Shown piece by piece: positions 7,737 through 16,623 of a DNA stretch of 64,000 nt (its first letter is position 1; each line of letters begins with the position of its first letter). Source of the DNA: Nocardioides ochotonae (GTDB lineage Bacteria > Actinomycetota > Actinomycetes > Propionibacteriales > Nocardioidaceae); assembly GCF_011420305.2 (NCBI RefSeq), contig NZ_CP061769.1, forward strand, positions 3,583,001 to 3,647,000. The letters run 5' to 3'. The notes under the pieces are model-generated. The model did not search any database, had not been told where the DNA came from, and saw only the letters and a list, made by a program, of their open reading frames with translations. A program made the translations under genes and the position numbers.

Positions 7737-9050
7737 CTACGTCGTTTCAGGACCGATCCGAACTGAAATCGACTTTCTTGAGGGTTTCTTGAGGGAAGTC
7801 TCAGGATCGTCGGACGCCCCGCCCGCAGGGCCCTCCGGTGCGACCGGGGAGGTCTCGGTGGCGCCGGGACCGGCCGCGGACGAGGGTGCCGCCGCCGGCG
7901 CAGGCGGCGGGGCCACCCCCGCCTCCCGGTCGGCCACGAGACGCAGTGCGCGCCGCAGGTGCGACAGCACGGCCTCGAGATCCTCCTCGCCCAGCGTGTG
8001 CTCGCCGCGCCGCAGTGCGACGAGCTGGCGCACGAGCTCGTGGCGGTCGTGGCCGAAGACGTGCGCGACGGTCTCCACCGGGATCGTCGGGTCCGCCTGG
8101 AGCAGCTCCGCGACGGTTGCCACCGCCGGGTGGAGCGGCACCGTGGTGCGCCGGGGCGCGGTCACCTCGCGCTCGAGCGGCAGCCGGCCGCCGAGGCGGG
8201 CCTGCAGGTCGCGGGCGACGCGCTCGACCTCCTCGACCAGCACCGCGACGGTGCCGCGCAGGGCGACCGGGGCGAACGGCATCGCGACGACCCGCTGGGT
8301 GATCACCACCGAGCCGTCCCAGAGCAGGTAGCGACCGAGGGTCGCGTCGCGGTTGAGCAGCTCGAGCTCGAGGGCGACGCGGTCGGTGTCGACCACGTCG
8401 CAGACGACCTCCATCAACAGGTCGAGCGCGGGCTCGTCGTGCAGCACCCGCACGACCACGGCGTTGTCCTCGGAGACCGGGATCACCAGGTCGCCGTCGT
8501 CGGTGTGCATCAGCTCGGCGGTCATCGGGCGCAGTGCGTCCTCGACGAGACCTCGCAGGTGCTCGTCGTCGAGCGGGACGGTCGCGAGCGGCTCGTCGGG
8601 GACCGGCTGCGGCAACTCCGCGTGCGGGGACTCCCGCACCCAGGAGCCCAGCCCGTCGACCTCCAGCAGGGCCGGGTGCAGGCAGCCGTGGACGCCGCGC
8701 AGCGTGTCGATGCTGAGCGCAGCGAGCCGGTCGACCTCGCGTGCCGGCACCTCGAGCTCGTGCACGGCCTCACCGGTCGGCTGGAAGTACGGCAGCCCCC
8801 AGCCGAGGTCGAGCATCTCCTGCGGGTCGGGATCACCGCCGCCCGCCTCGAGGCGCAGCCGGCCGCCGGCCTGGAGCACGAACACGACGTAGGCCGGGTC
8901 GTCGTCGGCGCCGCGCGTCTGGGCCTCGCTGAGGCCGACGTGGACGGCCTGACCGACCTCGAGGGCCGCCAGGTCGTCGGCGAGCCCGCGGCGGAACCGG
9001 CGCCAGGCGGCGTCGACCTCCTGGTCGAACCCGTCGCGCTGCTCCTCCAT
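7737..9050 (-). CDS. TY-Chap (YbjN/CesT-like) domain protein
   Basis: A 437-aa cytoplasmic protein built of YbjN/type III chaperone-like alpha/beta units. The first unit (about residues 1-100) has the actinobacterial pattern ending YFQPTGEAVHELEVPAREVDRLAALSIDTLR. The second (about 165-285) reads DGDLVIPVSEDNAVVVRVL followed by LELELLNRDATLGRYLLWDGSVVITQRV, typical of YbjN domains. The C-terminal part carries helices and a Pro/Ala-rich tail. The family is called TY-Chap and is predicted to bind peptides, often in conflict or signalling loci; direct function is unknown. The ATG at 9050 follows a GGGGAAGGG ribosome site. Confidence 0.75.
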   Translation of the reverse strand: MEEQRDGFDQEVDAAWRRFRRGLADDLAALEVGQAVHVGLSEAQTRGADDDPAYVVFVLQAGGRLRLEAGGGDPDPQEMLDLGWGLPYFQPTGEAVHELEVPAREVDRLAALSIDTLRGVHGCLHPALLEVDGLGSWVRESPHAELPQPVPDEPLATVPLDDEHLRGLVEDALRPMTAELMHTDDGDLVIPVSEDNAVVVRVLHDEPALDLLMEVVCDVVDTDRVALELELLNRDATLGRYLLWDGSVVITQRVVAMPFAPVALRGTVAVLVEEVERVARDLQARLGGRLPLEREVTAPRRTTVPLHPAVATVAELLQADPTIPVETVAHVFGHDRHELVRQLVALRRGEHTLGEEDLEAVLSHLRRALRLVADREAGVAPPPAPAAAPSSAAGPGATETSPVAPEGPAGGASDDPETSLKKPSRKSISVRIGPETT

Positions 9051-9176
9051 CCGCCGCCCTTCCCCTCGCTGCATGTCGTCCCGTGGCCGGTGTGCGTGCC
9101 GGCACGGGAGACGCTACGCCAGCGCGCCGACGAGACCGCGCCGACGGCGCGGGTGGGCGCGATCCCGCTGCTGGTC

Positions 9177-9464
9177 TCAGAAGCCCCAGGGACCGGCCGG
9201 GAGGGAGATGCCGATGGCGGTGTCGAGGAGCAGGAAGACCAGCGCCGCGACGGCGAAGCCGTAGCCGAAGGCGCGCACCCGGTGGGATGCGCCCAGCACG
9301 ACCGCGGTCGCGCCGAACAGCAACGTCGCGGACACGACGTACCCGAGCCGCGGGACGACGAGGACGGCGAGCAGGACGAGCAGCGCGCCGAGCACGATCG
9401 TGACCAAGGCGCGGCGCCGGTCGTCGACGCCCGGCTGCTGGGGCCACTCAGGGGCGTCGGTCAC
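9177..9464 (-). pseudogene. TctB-like remnant (tripartite tricarboxylate transporter small subunit)
   Basis: The C-terminal 75 residues carry two to three hydrophobic segments and end LLLDTAIGISLPAGPWGF, the usual closing signature of TctB, the small membrane subunit of tripartite tricarboxylate transporters. Only about half of a TctB is present. The upstream part of the frame (back to about 9578) is low-complexity and does not resemble TctB, and no TctA or TctC gene lies nearby. The start given (GTG 9464) is tentative. It could be expressed as a 95-aa membrane protein, but an orphan decayed subunit is more likely. Confidence 0.5.
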
Positions 9465-9706
9465 GATCAGGTCGCCGCCGACGTGGTCGCCCTCGCACGG
9501 CGGGCGGGGCGCACGGGACGAGACGCCCCCGATGTCGGTGCTCTTCACGGCTGCGGCATACCCGGTGGGCCGGGTCACAAACCGCGGCCTCCCGCGTCTC
9601 CCTCTTCAACGTATAGCGGCCCACGGGGCTTGCGGCAAGACCCCCGGGGGCTCGCAGAATCGCTGGTCGTGGCGCGTACCGGCGCCGCGGCGAGGAGGGA
9701 TCGGCG

Positions 9707-11272
9707 ATGGATGCGGACGTGATCGTGGTGGGGGCCGGGCCGACCGGTCTGTTGCTGGCCGTGGAGCTGCGGCGGGCGGGCGTCGACGTGCTCGTGCTGG
9801 AGCAGCACCCCCGGATCCGGGAGGTCGCGAAGGCCGGAGGGCTCAACGGCCAGGTCCTGGACCTGCTGGAGCTGCGCGGCGACCTGCCGCGCTTCGAGGC
9901 GGCCAGCACCGCGCCCCGCCCGACGCCGCACTTCCCGTGGGGCGGGATGCACGTGGACCTCAGCCGGCTGCCCGGCCCGCCGATGTCGGCGCTGCCGCTG
10001 CCGCAGCCGCGCCTCGAGGCGCTGCTCGACGACTTCGCCCGGGAGCTGGGCGCGGAGGTCCGCCGCAGCCACCAGGTGGTGGACCTGAGCCAGGACGAGG
10101 ACGGCGTGGACGTCGAGGTCCGTGGTCCGCAGGGGCTGGACCGGCTGCGGGCGGCGTACGTCGTGGGGTGCGACGGGGCGAGCAGCCGGGTGCGCGAGCT
10201 CCTCCGCGTGGAGTTCCCCGGCAGGACGTACCCGGAGGTCCACCGGCTCGCGTCGACGACGATGCCCGCCTCCGTGAGGGTCGTGGACGGCGGCGACCTC
10301 GAGGTCGACGGGGTCGGCCGGATCCGCTTCGGCTTCACCCGCACCGAGCACGGGGAGCTCGCCGTCGGCTCGGCCGACCCGGAGGTGCTGGGGGTCTTCA
10401 CCAGCGAGCCGGACTCCGGCGCGTACGACGACGACCAGCCGATGACCGTGGAGGAGATGCGGGCCAGCGTCCGGCGCGTCCTCGGCGTCGACCTGCCGAT
10501 GGGCGAGCCGCTGCGGTTGACCCGCTTCACCTTCCACGCCCGCGAGGTCGAGCGGTACCGCGAGGGCCGGGTGCTGCTCGCCGGTGACGCCGCCCATCTG
10601 TTCCCGGCTCCCGGTGCAGCGCTCAACGTGGACCTGCTGGACGCCGTCAACCTGGCTTGGAAGCTGGGCGCCGAGGTCGCCGGCTGGGCCTCGCCCGGGC
10701 TGCTGGACAGCTATCACGACGAGCGCCGCGTGGCCGTGGGGCGGACCATGCTGCACACCCAGGCGCAGGTCGCGCTGCGTCGCGGCCACGACCCTGCTGC
10801 CCAGGCGCTGCGCGAGCTCGTCGGCGAGCTGCTGCTCGACGAGCGGCCGCTGCGCCGCATCGGGTCGCTGATGGCAGGCAGCGACGTGCGCTACCCCTTC
10901 CCGGGGCAGGAGCGGCACCCGCTCGTCGGGCGGTTCCTGCCGCGTCTGGTGCCCGACGAGGATCCGGGTGCCGACGACCGCGGGACGCTCCGGGTCGGCG
11001 CGCGGCCGGTCCTGCTCCTGCTCGCCGACCGCCCCGAGGTCCGGGACGCCGCCCGGGAGTGGCGGCACCGGGTCGACGCCCGGACGCTGAGCGTCCGGGA
11101 CCGGCCCGCCGACGCCCTGCTGGTGCGCCCGGACGCCCACGTCGCCTGGGCGGCGGGCGTGGACGAACGGGCCGACACCGGTGCGCTGCGGGAGGCGCTG
11201 GCGCACTGGTGCGGCGCCCCGGGCCCGGAGACCCGGGCATCGGCGTCCGCTCAGGCGGAGAGGAACGGGTAG
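9707..11272 (+). CDS. FAD-dependent aromatic monooxygenase (PheA/TfdB family)
   Basis: A 521-aa class A flavin monooxygenase. Visible motifs are the N-terminal Rossmann GxGxxG (VVGAGPTGLLLAVELRRAG), the DG motif VVGCDGASSRVR, the GD motif VLLAGDAAHLFPAPGAALN and, after it, the family's DLLDAVNLAWKL. The C-terminal thioredoxin-like domain is present but short. Enzymes of this family hydroxylate aromatic or polyketide substrates using NAD(P)H and O2; the substrate cannot be read from sequence. In the GD motif most relatives read P-x-x-G-x-G-x-N, while here it is PAPGAALN, a small deviation. The RBS GAGGAGGGA precedes the ATG. The 3' end overlaps the convergent reductase gene by 22 bp. Confidence 0.88.
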   Translation: MDADVIVVGAGPTGLLLAVELRRAGVDVLVLEQHPRIREVAKAGGLNGQVLDLLELRGDLPRFEAASTAPRPTPHFPWGGMHVDLSRLPGPPMSALPLPQPRLEALLDDFARELGAEVRRSHQVVDLSQDEDGVDVEVRGPQGLDRLRAAYVVGCDGASSRVRELLRVEFPGRTYPEVHRLASTTMPASVRVVDGGDLEVDGVGRIRFGFTRTEHGELAVGSADPEVLGVFTSEPDSGAYDDDQPMTVEEMRASVRRVLGVDLPMGEPLRLTRFTFHAREVERYREGRVLLAGDAAHLFPAPGAALNVDLLDAVNLAWKLGAEVAGWASPGLLDSYHDERRVAVGRTMLHTQAQVALRRGHDPAAQALRELVGELLLDERPLRRIGSLMAGSDVRYPFPGQERHPLVGRFLPRLVPDEDPGADDRGTLRVGARPVLLLLADRPEVRDAAREWRHRVDARTLSVRDRPADALLVRPDAHVAWAAGVDERADTGALREALAHWCGAPGPETRASASAQAERNG

Positions 11273-12324
11273 TCGGTGTAGCCGGTCACGCCGGGGCTGT
11301 AGAAGGTCGCGGGGTCGGGCGCGTTCTCGGGGTGCTCGCCGCGCCAGCGCTCGACCAGGTCGGGGTTGGCGATCGCGGCCCGTCCGACCGCCACGACGTC
11401 GGCGTGGGCGGCCTCGATCAGCTGCACCGCCTCCTCGCGCGTGGTGACCTTCCCGAACCCGCTGTTGGCCATGAACGGGCCGTCGAAGCGGCGACGCAGC
11501 TCCTGGGCGAGGTCACCGGCCGGCTCGGCGTGCAGCAGCGAGAGGTAGGCCAGGCCGAGCGGGCGCAGCTGGTCGAGCAGCGCGCCGTACGTCGCGAGGA
11601 CGTCGGCGCGATCGGTCTCACCGGCGTCCTGGACCTGGTGCTCCGGGGAGATCCGCAGACCCACGCGCCCCGGGCCGACCGCCTCGGCGACCGCGGTGAC
11701 GACCTCGACGACGAAGCGGGCGCGCGCCTCGGGCGAGCCGCCGTACTGGTCGGTGCGCTGGTTGGCGGCCGGCGAGAGGAACTCGTGGAGCAGGTAGCCG
11801 TTGGCGCCGTGCACCTCCACGCCGTCGAGCCCGGCGGCGATCGCGCGGCGGGCGGCCGCGACGAAGTCGGCCTTGACCTCCTCGGCCTCCTCGACGCTCA
11901 GCGCGTGGGGCACCGGGTAGGGCTGCTTGCCCTTCTCGGTGTGGCCCTCGCCCTGGATGGCGATCGCGCTCGGCGCCTCGATCCGGCGCCCGCCGTTGAC
12001 GTCGGGGTGGGTGACCCGGCCGGCGTGCATCACCTGCAGGACGATCCGCCCGCCGCGCGCGTGCACGGCCTCGGCGACCCGCGCCCAGCCGGCCTGCTGC
12101 TCGTCGTTCACGATGCCGGGCTGGCCGACGAACCCCTGGGACTCGCGGCGGGGGTAGGTCCCCTCGGTGACGATCAGCCCGAGGCCGGCGCGCTGCGCGT
12201 AGTGCTCGACGAGCAGGTCGTTCGGCACGCCGCTCGCGCCCGCACGCATCCGGGTCAGGGGTGCCATCGCGAGACGGTTGGTCAGCTCGAGGTCGCCGAG
12301 GGTCACGGGGGTGAAGAGATCCAT
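11251..12324 (-). CDS. Old yellow enzyme-type alkene reductase (NADH:flavin oxidoreductase)
   Basis: A 357-aa FMN-binding TIM-barrel oxidoreductase of the OYE/NemA family. It begins MDLFTPVTLGDLELTNRLAMAPLTRMRA, typical of the family. The barrel includes GLDGVEVHGANGYLLHEFLSPAANQRTDQYGGS, with the conserved HGANGYL and YGGS motifs, and ends GRAAIANPDLVERWR. Such enzymes reduce activated C=C bonds of enals, enones, maleimides and nitro compounds. The ATG at 12324 is chosen because the family N-terminus starts there. It overlaps the monooxygenase convergently and is divergent from the drug exporter; a shared oxidative or electrophile-detoxification role is possible. Confidence 0.92.
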   Translation of the reverse strand: MDLFTPVTLGDLELTNRLAMAPLTRMRAGASGVPNDLLVEHYAQRAGLGLIVTEGTYPRRESQGFVGQPGIVNDEQQAGWARVAEAVHARGGRIVLQVMHAGRVTHPDVNGGRRIEAPSAIAIQGEGHTEKGKQPYPVPHALSVEEAEEVKADFVAAARRAIAAGLDGVEVHGANGYLLHEFLSPAANQRTDQYGGSPEARARFVVEVVTAVAEAVGPGRVGLRISPEHQVQDAGETDRADVLATYGALLDQLRPLGLAYLSLLHAEPAGDLAQELRRRFDGPFMANSGFGKVTTREEAVQLIEAAHADVVAVGRAAIANPDLVERWRGEHPENAPDPATFYSPGVTGYTDYPFLSA

Positions 12325-12494
12325 GCCCGTGCACAACACCGCTGCGGCGCGGGTGTTCCGCCTCGGGCGCAAGTGCGTGATTGCCCACTCCGCAGTGCCG
12401 TTGGACCATGACCCAGGTCACGTCGCGGTCGTACCGTGGCAGTGGCCGGGCGCGCACTCGGCTCATCCCCTGAACCCCAGTGGCTGGAGCCGGC

Positions 12495-14084
12495 ATGGCA
12501 ACCACCTCCGAAGAGACGGGCAGGATCCCGCGGGCCGTGCTCGTCACCGGCCTGGTCGTGGTGGCCGGCATGCTGATGCCGGTGCTGGACAGCACGATCG
12601 TCAACGTCGCCCTCGACACGCTGAGCTCCGACCTCGACGCCTCGCTGAACAAGACGCAGTGGGTCGTCACCGGCTATCTGCTCGCCGTCGCCATGGTCAT
12701 CCCCATCACCGGATGGGCGATGGACCGGTTCGGGTCGAAGACGATCTGGATCATGGCGGTGACCTTGTTCATGCTCGGCTCCGCCCTGTGCGCGGCCGCC
12801 TGGAACATCGAGAGCCTGATCGGCTTCCGCATCCTTCAGGGCCTCGGCGGCGGCATGCTCCTGCCCGCCGGGCAGGCGATGATCGCCAAGGCCGCCGGGC
12901 AGGACCGCATGGGCAGCGCGATGGCCGTCCTCGGCATCCCGATGCTGCTGGGACCGGTCTTCGGGCCGGTGCTCGGCGGCCTGCTCGTCGAGTACACGAC
13001 CTGGCACTGGATCTTCGTGGTCAACGTGCCCGTCGGGCTCATCGCGATCGCGCTGGCGGTCTGGAAGCTGCCCGGCGGCCGGCCGGAGGACGACGCGGGC
13101 GCGCTCGACATCGTCGGCCTCGTGCTGCTCTCCGGCAGCCTCGCCAGCCTGCTCTACGGCCTCTCCGAGGCGAGCTCCCAGGGCGGGTTCGACAAGGCGG
13201 GGGTGCTCGGCTGGCTCATCGGCGGCGGGGTCGGGCTGGTCGCCTACACCGCGTGGAGCCTCATCCGTGGGCCGGCGTCGATCATCGACGTGCGGCTGCT
13301 CACCAACCGGGTCTTCGCGAGCAGCACGGTCACGATCTTCCTGGTCGGCATCGGCATGTTCGGCGGGATGCTGCTGCTGCCGCTGTACTACCAGACCGTG
13401 CGCGGTCAGGGCGCGCTCGACGCCGGGCTGCTGCTCGCACCCCAGGGCCTCGGCGCGGTCGTGGCGGTCGTCCTCACCGGCAAGCTCACCGACCGGATCG
13501 GCGCCGGGTACGTCGTCCCCGTCGGCGTCCTGCTCGCCCTCGCCGGCACGCTGCCGTTCACCCAGGTCGGCACGGACACCTCCTACTGGTGGCTGTCGCT
13601 CGCCCTGTTCGTGCGCGGCATCGGCCTCGGCGCGGTCATGATGCCGACCATCTCCTCGGCGTACAGCACGCTGAGCAAGGACAAGGCCTCCCGGGCCGCG
13701 CCCACCCTCTCGGCCACCCAGCAGGTCGGCGCTTCCCTCGGCAGCGCGCTGCTGATCACCGCGCTGACCCACCACTTCACCCACGAGCTCCTCGACCGCG
13801 GCGTGCAGTCGCAGAGCCGCAGCGGCGGTGGCGGGGGCGGCAGCACCGAGCTGTCATCGATCCCGCGCTCGGAGATGCCGGTCATCGGTCCGCTCCTCGC
13901 CGACTCCTACGGCTTCGCCTTCTGGGTGGCCTGGGTGCTGATGGCGCTGATCCTGATCCCGGCCATCGGTCTCCCCCGGCACTGGCACGGCAAGGAGCCC
14001 CAGGACCCCGACGACACCCCGCCGGGCGCTGCCCCCGACGCGGACACGGACGCCGACGTGGCGCCGGTCCGACCCGGCGGCTAG
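12495..14084 (+). CDS. DHA2-family MFS multidrug exporter
   Basis: A 529-aa proton-driven exporter of the EmrB/QacA family with about 14 hydrophobic segments. The conserved motif PVLDSTIVNVALDTLS sits in TM1, loop motif A-like GWAMDRFGSKTIWI between TM2 and TM3, the motif C-like region GPVFGPVLGGLL in TM5, and the N-terminal RILQGLGGGMLLP. A Gly/Ser-rich loop (RSGGGGGGSTE) lies before the last segments, and the C-terminal tail is acidic. The ATG at 12495 follows CTGGAG. The intergenic region shared with the divergent reductase contains a TGACC-CA-GGTCA dyad at 12409-12420 that may be an operator. No TetR gene is adjacent. Confidence 0.9.
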   Translation: MATTSEETGRIPRAVLVTGLVVVAGMLMPVLDSTIVNVALDTLSSDLDASLNKTQWVVTGYLLAVAMVIPITGWAMDRFGSKTIWIMAVTLFMLGSALCAAAWNIESLIGFRILQGLGGGMLLPAGQAMIAKAAGQDRMGSAMAVLGIPMLLGPVFGPVLGGLLVEYTTWHWIFVVNVPVGLIAIALAVWKLPGGRPEDDAGALDIVGLVLLSGSLASLLYGLSEASSQGGFDKAGVLGWLIGGGVGLVAYTAWSLIRGPASIIDVRLLTNRVFASSTVTIFLVGIGMFGGMLLLPLYYQTVRGQGALDAGLLLAPQGLGAVVAVVLTGKLTDRIGAGYVVPVGVLLALAGTLPFTQVGTDTSYWWLSLALFVRGIGLGAVMMPTISSAYSTLSKDKASRAAPTLSATQQVGASLGSALLITALTHHFTHELLDRGVQSQSRSGGGGGGSTELSSIPRSEMPVIGPLLADSYGFAFWVAWVLMALILIPAIGLPRHWHGKEPQDPDDTPPGAAPDADTDADVAPVRPGG

Positions 14085-14178
14085 CGCTCGGGAGAGGACG
14101 CCCTCGACCGGCGCCGCTGAGTTCTGGCGCCGTCCCGGGTCTCCAGGCACGTCCCCCTCCTCTGTCCCAGGAGTCCAC

Positions 14179-14898
14179 GTGAAGCTGTTGCTCACCTCCG
14201 GCGGCGTCACCAACCCCAGCATCCACGCCGAACTCGAGAAGATGCTCGGCAAGCCCGTCGCCGAGTCGCACGCGTTGGTCGTCCCCACCGCACAGTGGGG
14301 GCACCCGATGTGTCAGCCCTCCTCGGTGCAGGGGCTGGTGGCCGCGGCCCCCGACTCGCGCTTCGGCCACCTCACCGGTCTCGGGTGGGCCTCGCTCGGG
14401 GTCCTGGAGCTGACCGCGTTGCCCACGATCGGCGCAGACCGCTGGGTGCCGTGGGTGCGCGACGCCGACGCGCTGCTCGTCGACGGCGGTGACGCCACCT
14501 ACCTGTGTCACTGGATGCGGGAGTCCGGGCTCGCCGACCTGCTGCCCTCGCTCCCCGACGCCGTCTGGGTGGGGGTGAGCGCCGGGAGCATGGTGATGAC
14601 CCCGCGGATCGGCGACTACTTCGTCGAGTGGCCCGGCGCCCCGGACGACCGCACGCTCGGAATTGTCGACTTCTCGATCTTCCCGCACCTCGACGCGTTC
14701 CCGACCAACACCATGGAGGCGGCGAAGCGATGGGCCGCCGACCTCGGCGCCCCGGCGTACGTCATCGACGAGCAGACGGCGATCAAGGTCGTCGACGAGT
14801 CCGTCGAGGTGGTCTCCGAGGGGCGGTGGGCGATGCTCGGGTCCGCACCGGAGCCCGCCTCGCCGGACGGTCAGATCCCGAGCCGCCCGGCGACCTGA
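14179..14898 (+). CDS. Peptidase E-like class I glutamine amidotransferase-fold protein
   Basis: A 239-aa protein of the peptidase family S51 type. It starts MKLLLTSGGVTNPSIHAEL, has the DGGDATYL motif, and carries the nucleophile elbow GVSAGSMVM with Ser as nucleophile, as in Asp-dipeptidase PepE. The later HLDAFP corresponds to the region carrying the family's third active-site element. Secretion signals are absent, so it should hydrolyse Asp-X dipeptides or related substrates in the cytoplasm. Many actinobacterial members are annotated only as type 1 glutamine amidotransferase-like. The 3' end overlaps the convergent helicase gene by 28 bp. Confidence 0.82.
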   Translation: MKLLLTSGGVTNPSIHAELEKMLGKPVAESHALVVPTAQWGHPMCQPSSVQGLVAAAPDSRFGHLTGLGWASLGVLELTALPTIGADRWVPWVRDADALLVDGGDATYLCHWMRESGLADLLPSLPDAVWVGVSAGSMVMTPRIGDYFVEWPGAPDDRTLGIVDFSIFPHLDAFPTNTMEAAKRWAADLGAPAYVIDEQTAIKVVDESVEVVSEGRWAMLGSAPEPASPDGQIPSRPAT

Positions 14899-16520
14899 TC
14901 CCCGCCCACCCGGCGTACGATGTCGGGGTCACCGACCACCACCAGCTGGTCGGTGGCGCGGGACATCCCGACGTAGAGGCGCTCGCGAGCCCGGTCGCGG
15001 GTGCCGTCCTCGTTGAGGCAGAGGACCACCGCGGGCCGCTCGAGCCCCTTGCACCCGAGGACGTGGCCGTAGAAGACGTCCTCGTCCTCCCAGAAGGTGC
15101 GCCAGTAGCCGTGCTGGTCGTGGAAATCGGTGCGCTCCGTCTGCACGGGGTGCCGGTGGCCGGTGGTGAGCAGGCAGATGTTGCGCGGTTCCCAGCCCTC
15201 CTCCAGGAGCCGGTCGACCTCGTCGTCGGCGATCCCGAGCGCGTCCTCGGTCGTCGCCTTCACGAAGCGCACCTCGGGCCCCTCGCCTCCGGATGCGTAC
15301 ATGCGGCTGGGCGCGAGCGGACCGAAGGAGTCGTGGATCTGCTTGGTGTTGCGCAGGTTGTGGTCCAGCACGAGCGGCACCAGCGGGACCGGCGGCCGAC
15401 CGAACCGGGCGAAGATCCGCTGGTTCTCGTCGGAGTAGACGAACAGCCCGCCGTCCTCCTCGTCGCGCAGCGCCGCGAGCACCGGGGTCCACCAGTCGTC
15501 GGCGAAGTCCTGCGCCTCGTCGACGACGATCGAGTCGTACTTCTTGCCGTCCGGGAGGCGCGCGGCGAGATCGGCCATCAGCGCCGGCAGCTCGTGCTCC
15601 CAGAACCCGCTGTCCTGCCGGTCCCCGTCCGGCGCACCCCACTGGGCGCCGAACTCGTGGAAGGTCCCGACGAAGGCGGGACGCTCCTTGCGGTGCCAGC
15701 CCGCGACCTGGCGCTTGAGGTGCTCGGCGAGTCCGATCGAGTAGCAGAGCACGGCGACGCGCTCGGCCTTGCGCCCGAGTCGGCCGCGGGTGAGCTCCTT
15801 GGCCTGCTGCAGCGCCAGCACCGTCTTGCCGCTGCCCGCGCCACCGCGCACCTCGACGCGTCGCAGCAGCCGGGTCACCTGGAGGATGGCCGCCTGCTCC
15901 ACGGTGAGCCGGTCGGCCTCGGCCGCGCGCTCGGCGGCCTCGGCGTTGACGTCGTACGTCGTGTGGTGGCGCCCGGTGAGGATCTCGGCGATGAGCTCGA
16001 CGTCGGCCAGCGTCGGAGTCCGGCCGCCGTGGTCCATGAGGTGGGCGTTCTTCCGGACCCGCAGGGTGGGCTGCTCGAGGTCGTCGCGGTCGTGCAGCGC
16101 CCATCGCGGCAGCTCGGGTGCCGCGAAGTCCGCCGCGAAGCTGGAGTAGGGCGTCACCACCCCATGGGCCCACGCGACTCGTCCCCGGCTGCCCCAGCGC
16201 GGGTCGTTCTCGACGTAGCGGCGCAGCGCGTGCTTGCTGTCGCGCGCCTGGTCGACCGGGTGGATCGGGTGCGACTCCCCCGCCCGGCCCTGCCGCCACC
16301 CCTCGTCGTACCAGACCGAACCGCCCTTGACCTCGAGCACCAGCACGCCGAAGTCGGGCATCAGCAGCACCAGGTCGGCCTCGTGGTCCTTCGACTCGTC
16401 GGTGAGGCGCAGGTTGGCGACCACGACGTCCTCCTCGCCGAGGTCCGCAGCCAGACGCTCCCAGACCTCGCGCTCGGAGGAGGTCGTGAAGGCGGGCGTC
16501 GGCGGGATCAGTCGGGGCAC
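14871..16520 (-). CDS. NERD-domain UvrD/REP-like DNA helicase
   Basis: A 549-aa protein with an N-terminal NERD nuclease-related domain (about residues 10-130, ADLVLLMPDFGVLVLEVKGG, with the D...ExK arrangement). A superfamily 1 helicase core follows: Walker A GGAGSGKTVLALQQA, Walker B SIVVDEAQDF, motif IV-like LDHNLRNTKQI and the C-terminal motif RERLYVGMSRATDQLVVVG. The composite is found in DNA repair and in defence contexts; the NERD acidic residues and Lys are intact, so nuclease activity is possible. GTG at 16520 is chosen because the conserved region begins just after it. It lies in the chromosomal arm, not in the island. Confidence 0.88.
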   Translation of the reverse strand: MPRLIPPTPAFTTSSEREVWERLAADLGEEDVVVANLRLTDESKDHEADLVLLMPDFGVLVLEVKGGSVWYDEGWRQGRAGESHPIHPVDQARDSKHALRRYVENDPRWGSRGRVAWAHGVVTPYSSFAADFAAPELPRWALHDRDDLEQPTLRVRKNAHLMDHGGRTPTLADVELIAEILTGRHHTTYDVNAEAAERAAEADRLTVEQAAILQVTRLLRRVEVRGGAGSGKTVLALQQAKELTRGRLGRKAERVAVLCYSIGLAEHLKRQVAGWHRKERPAFVGTFHEFGAQWGAPDGDRQDSGFWEHELPALMADLAARLPDGKKYDSIVVDEAQDFADDWWTPVLAALRDEEDGGLFVYSDENQRIFARFGRPPVPLVPLVLDHNLRNTKQIHDSFGPLAPSRMYASGGEGPEVRFVKATTEDALGIADDEVDRLLEEGWEPRNICLLTTGHRHPVQTERTDFHDQHGYWRTFWEDEDVFYGHVLGCKGLERPAVVLCLNEDGTRDRARERLYVGMSRATDQLVVVGDPDIVRRVGGDQVAGRLGI

Positions 16521-16623
16521 AGCGCGAGCGTGCCAGCAGGGCACCGGACCCCGCTTGGTTTCCGGTGCACTGCTGGCCACTCAGTGGACGACGGCCTCCT
16601 GCCGCGGTTGGAGAAGGCCGACC

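Noticed and set aside
12409..12420. TGACC-CA-GGTCA dyad between the reductase and exporter genes as a firm TetR operator
   Set aside because: The arms are only 5 bp and no regulator gene is adjacent, so it is mentioned only as a possibility under the exporter.
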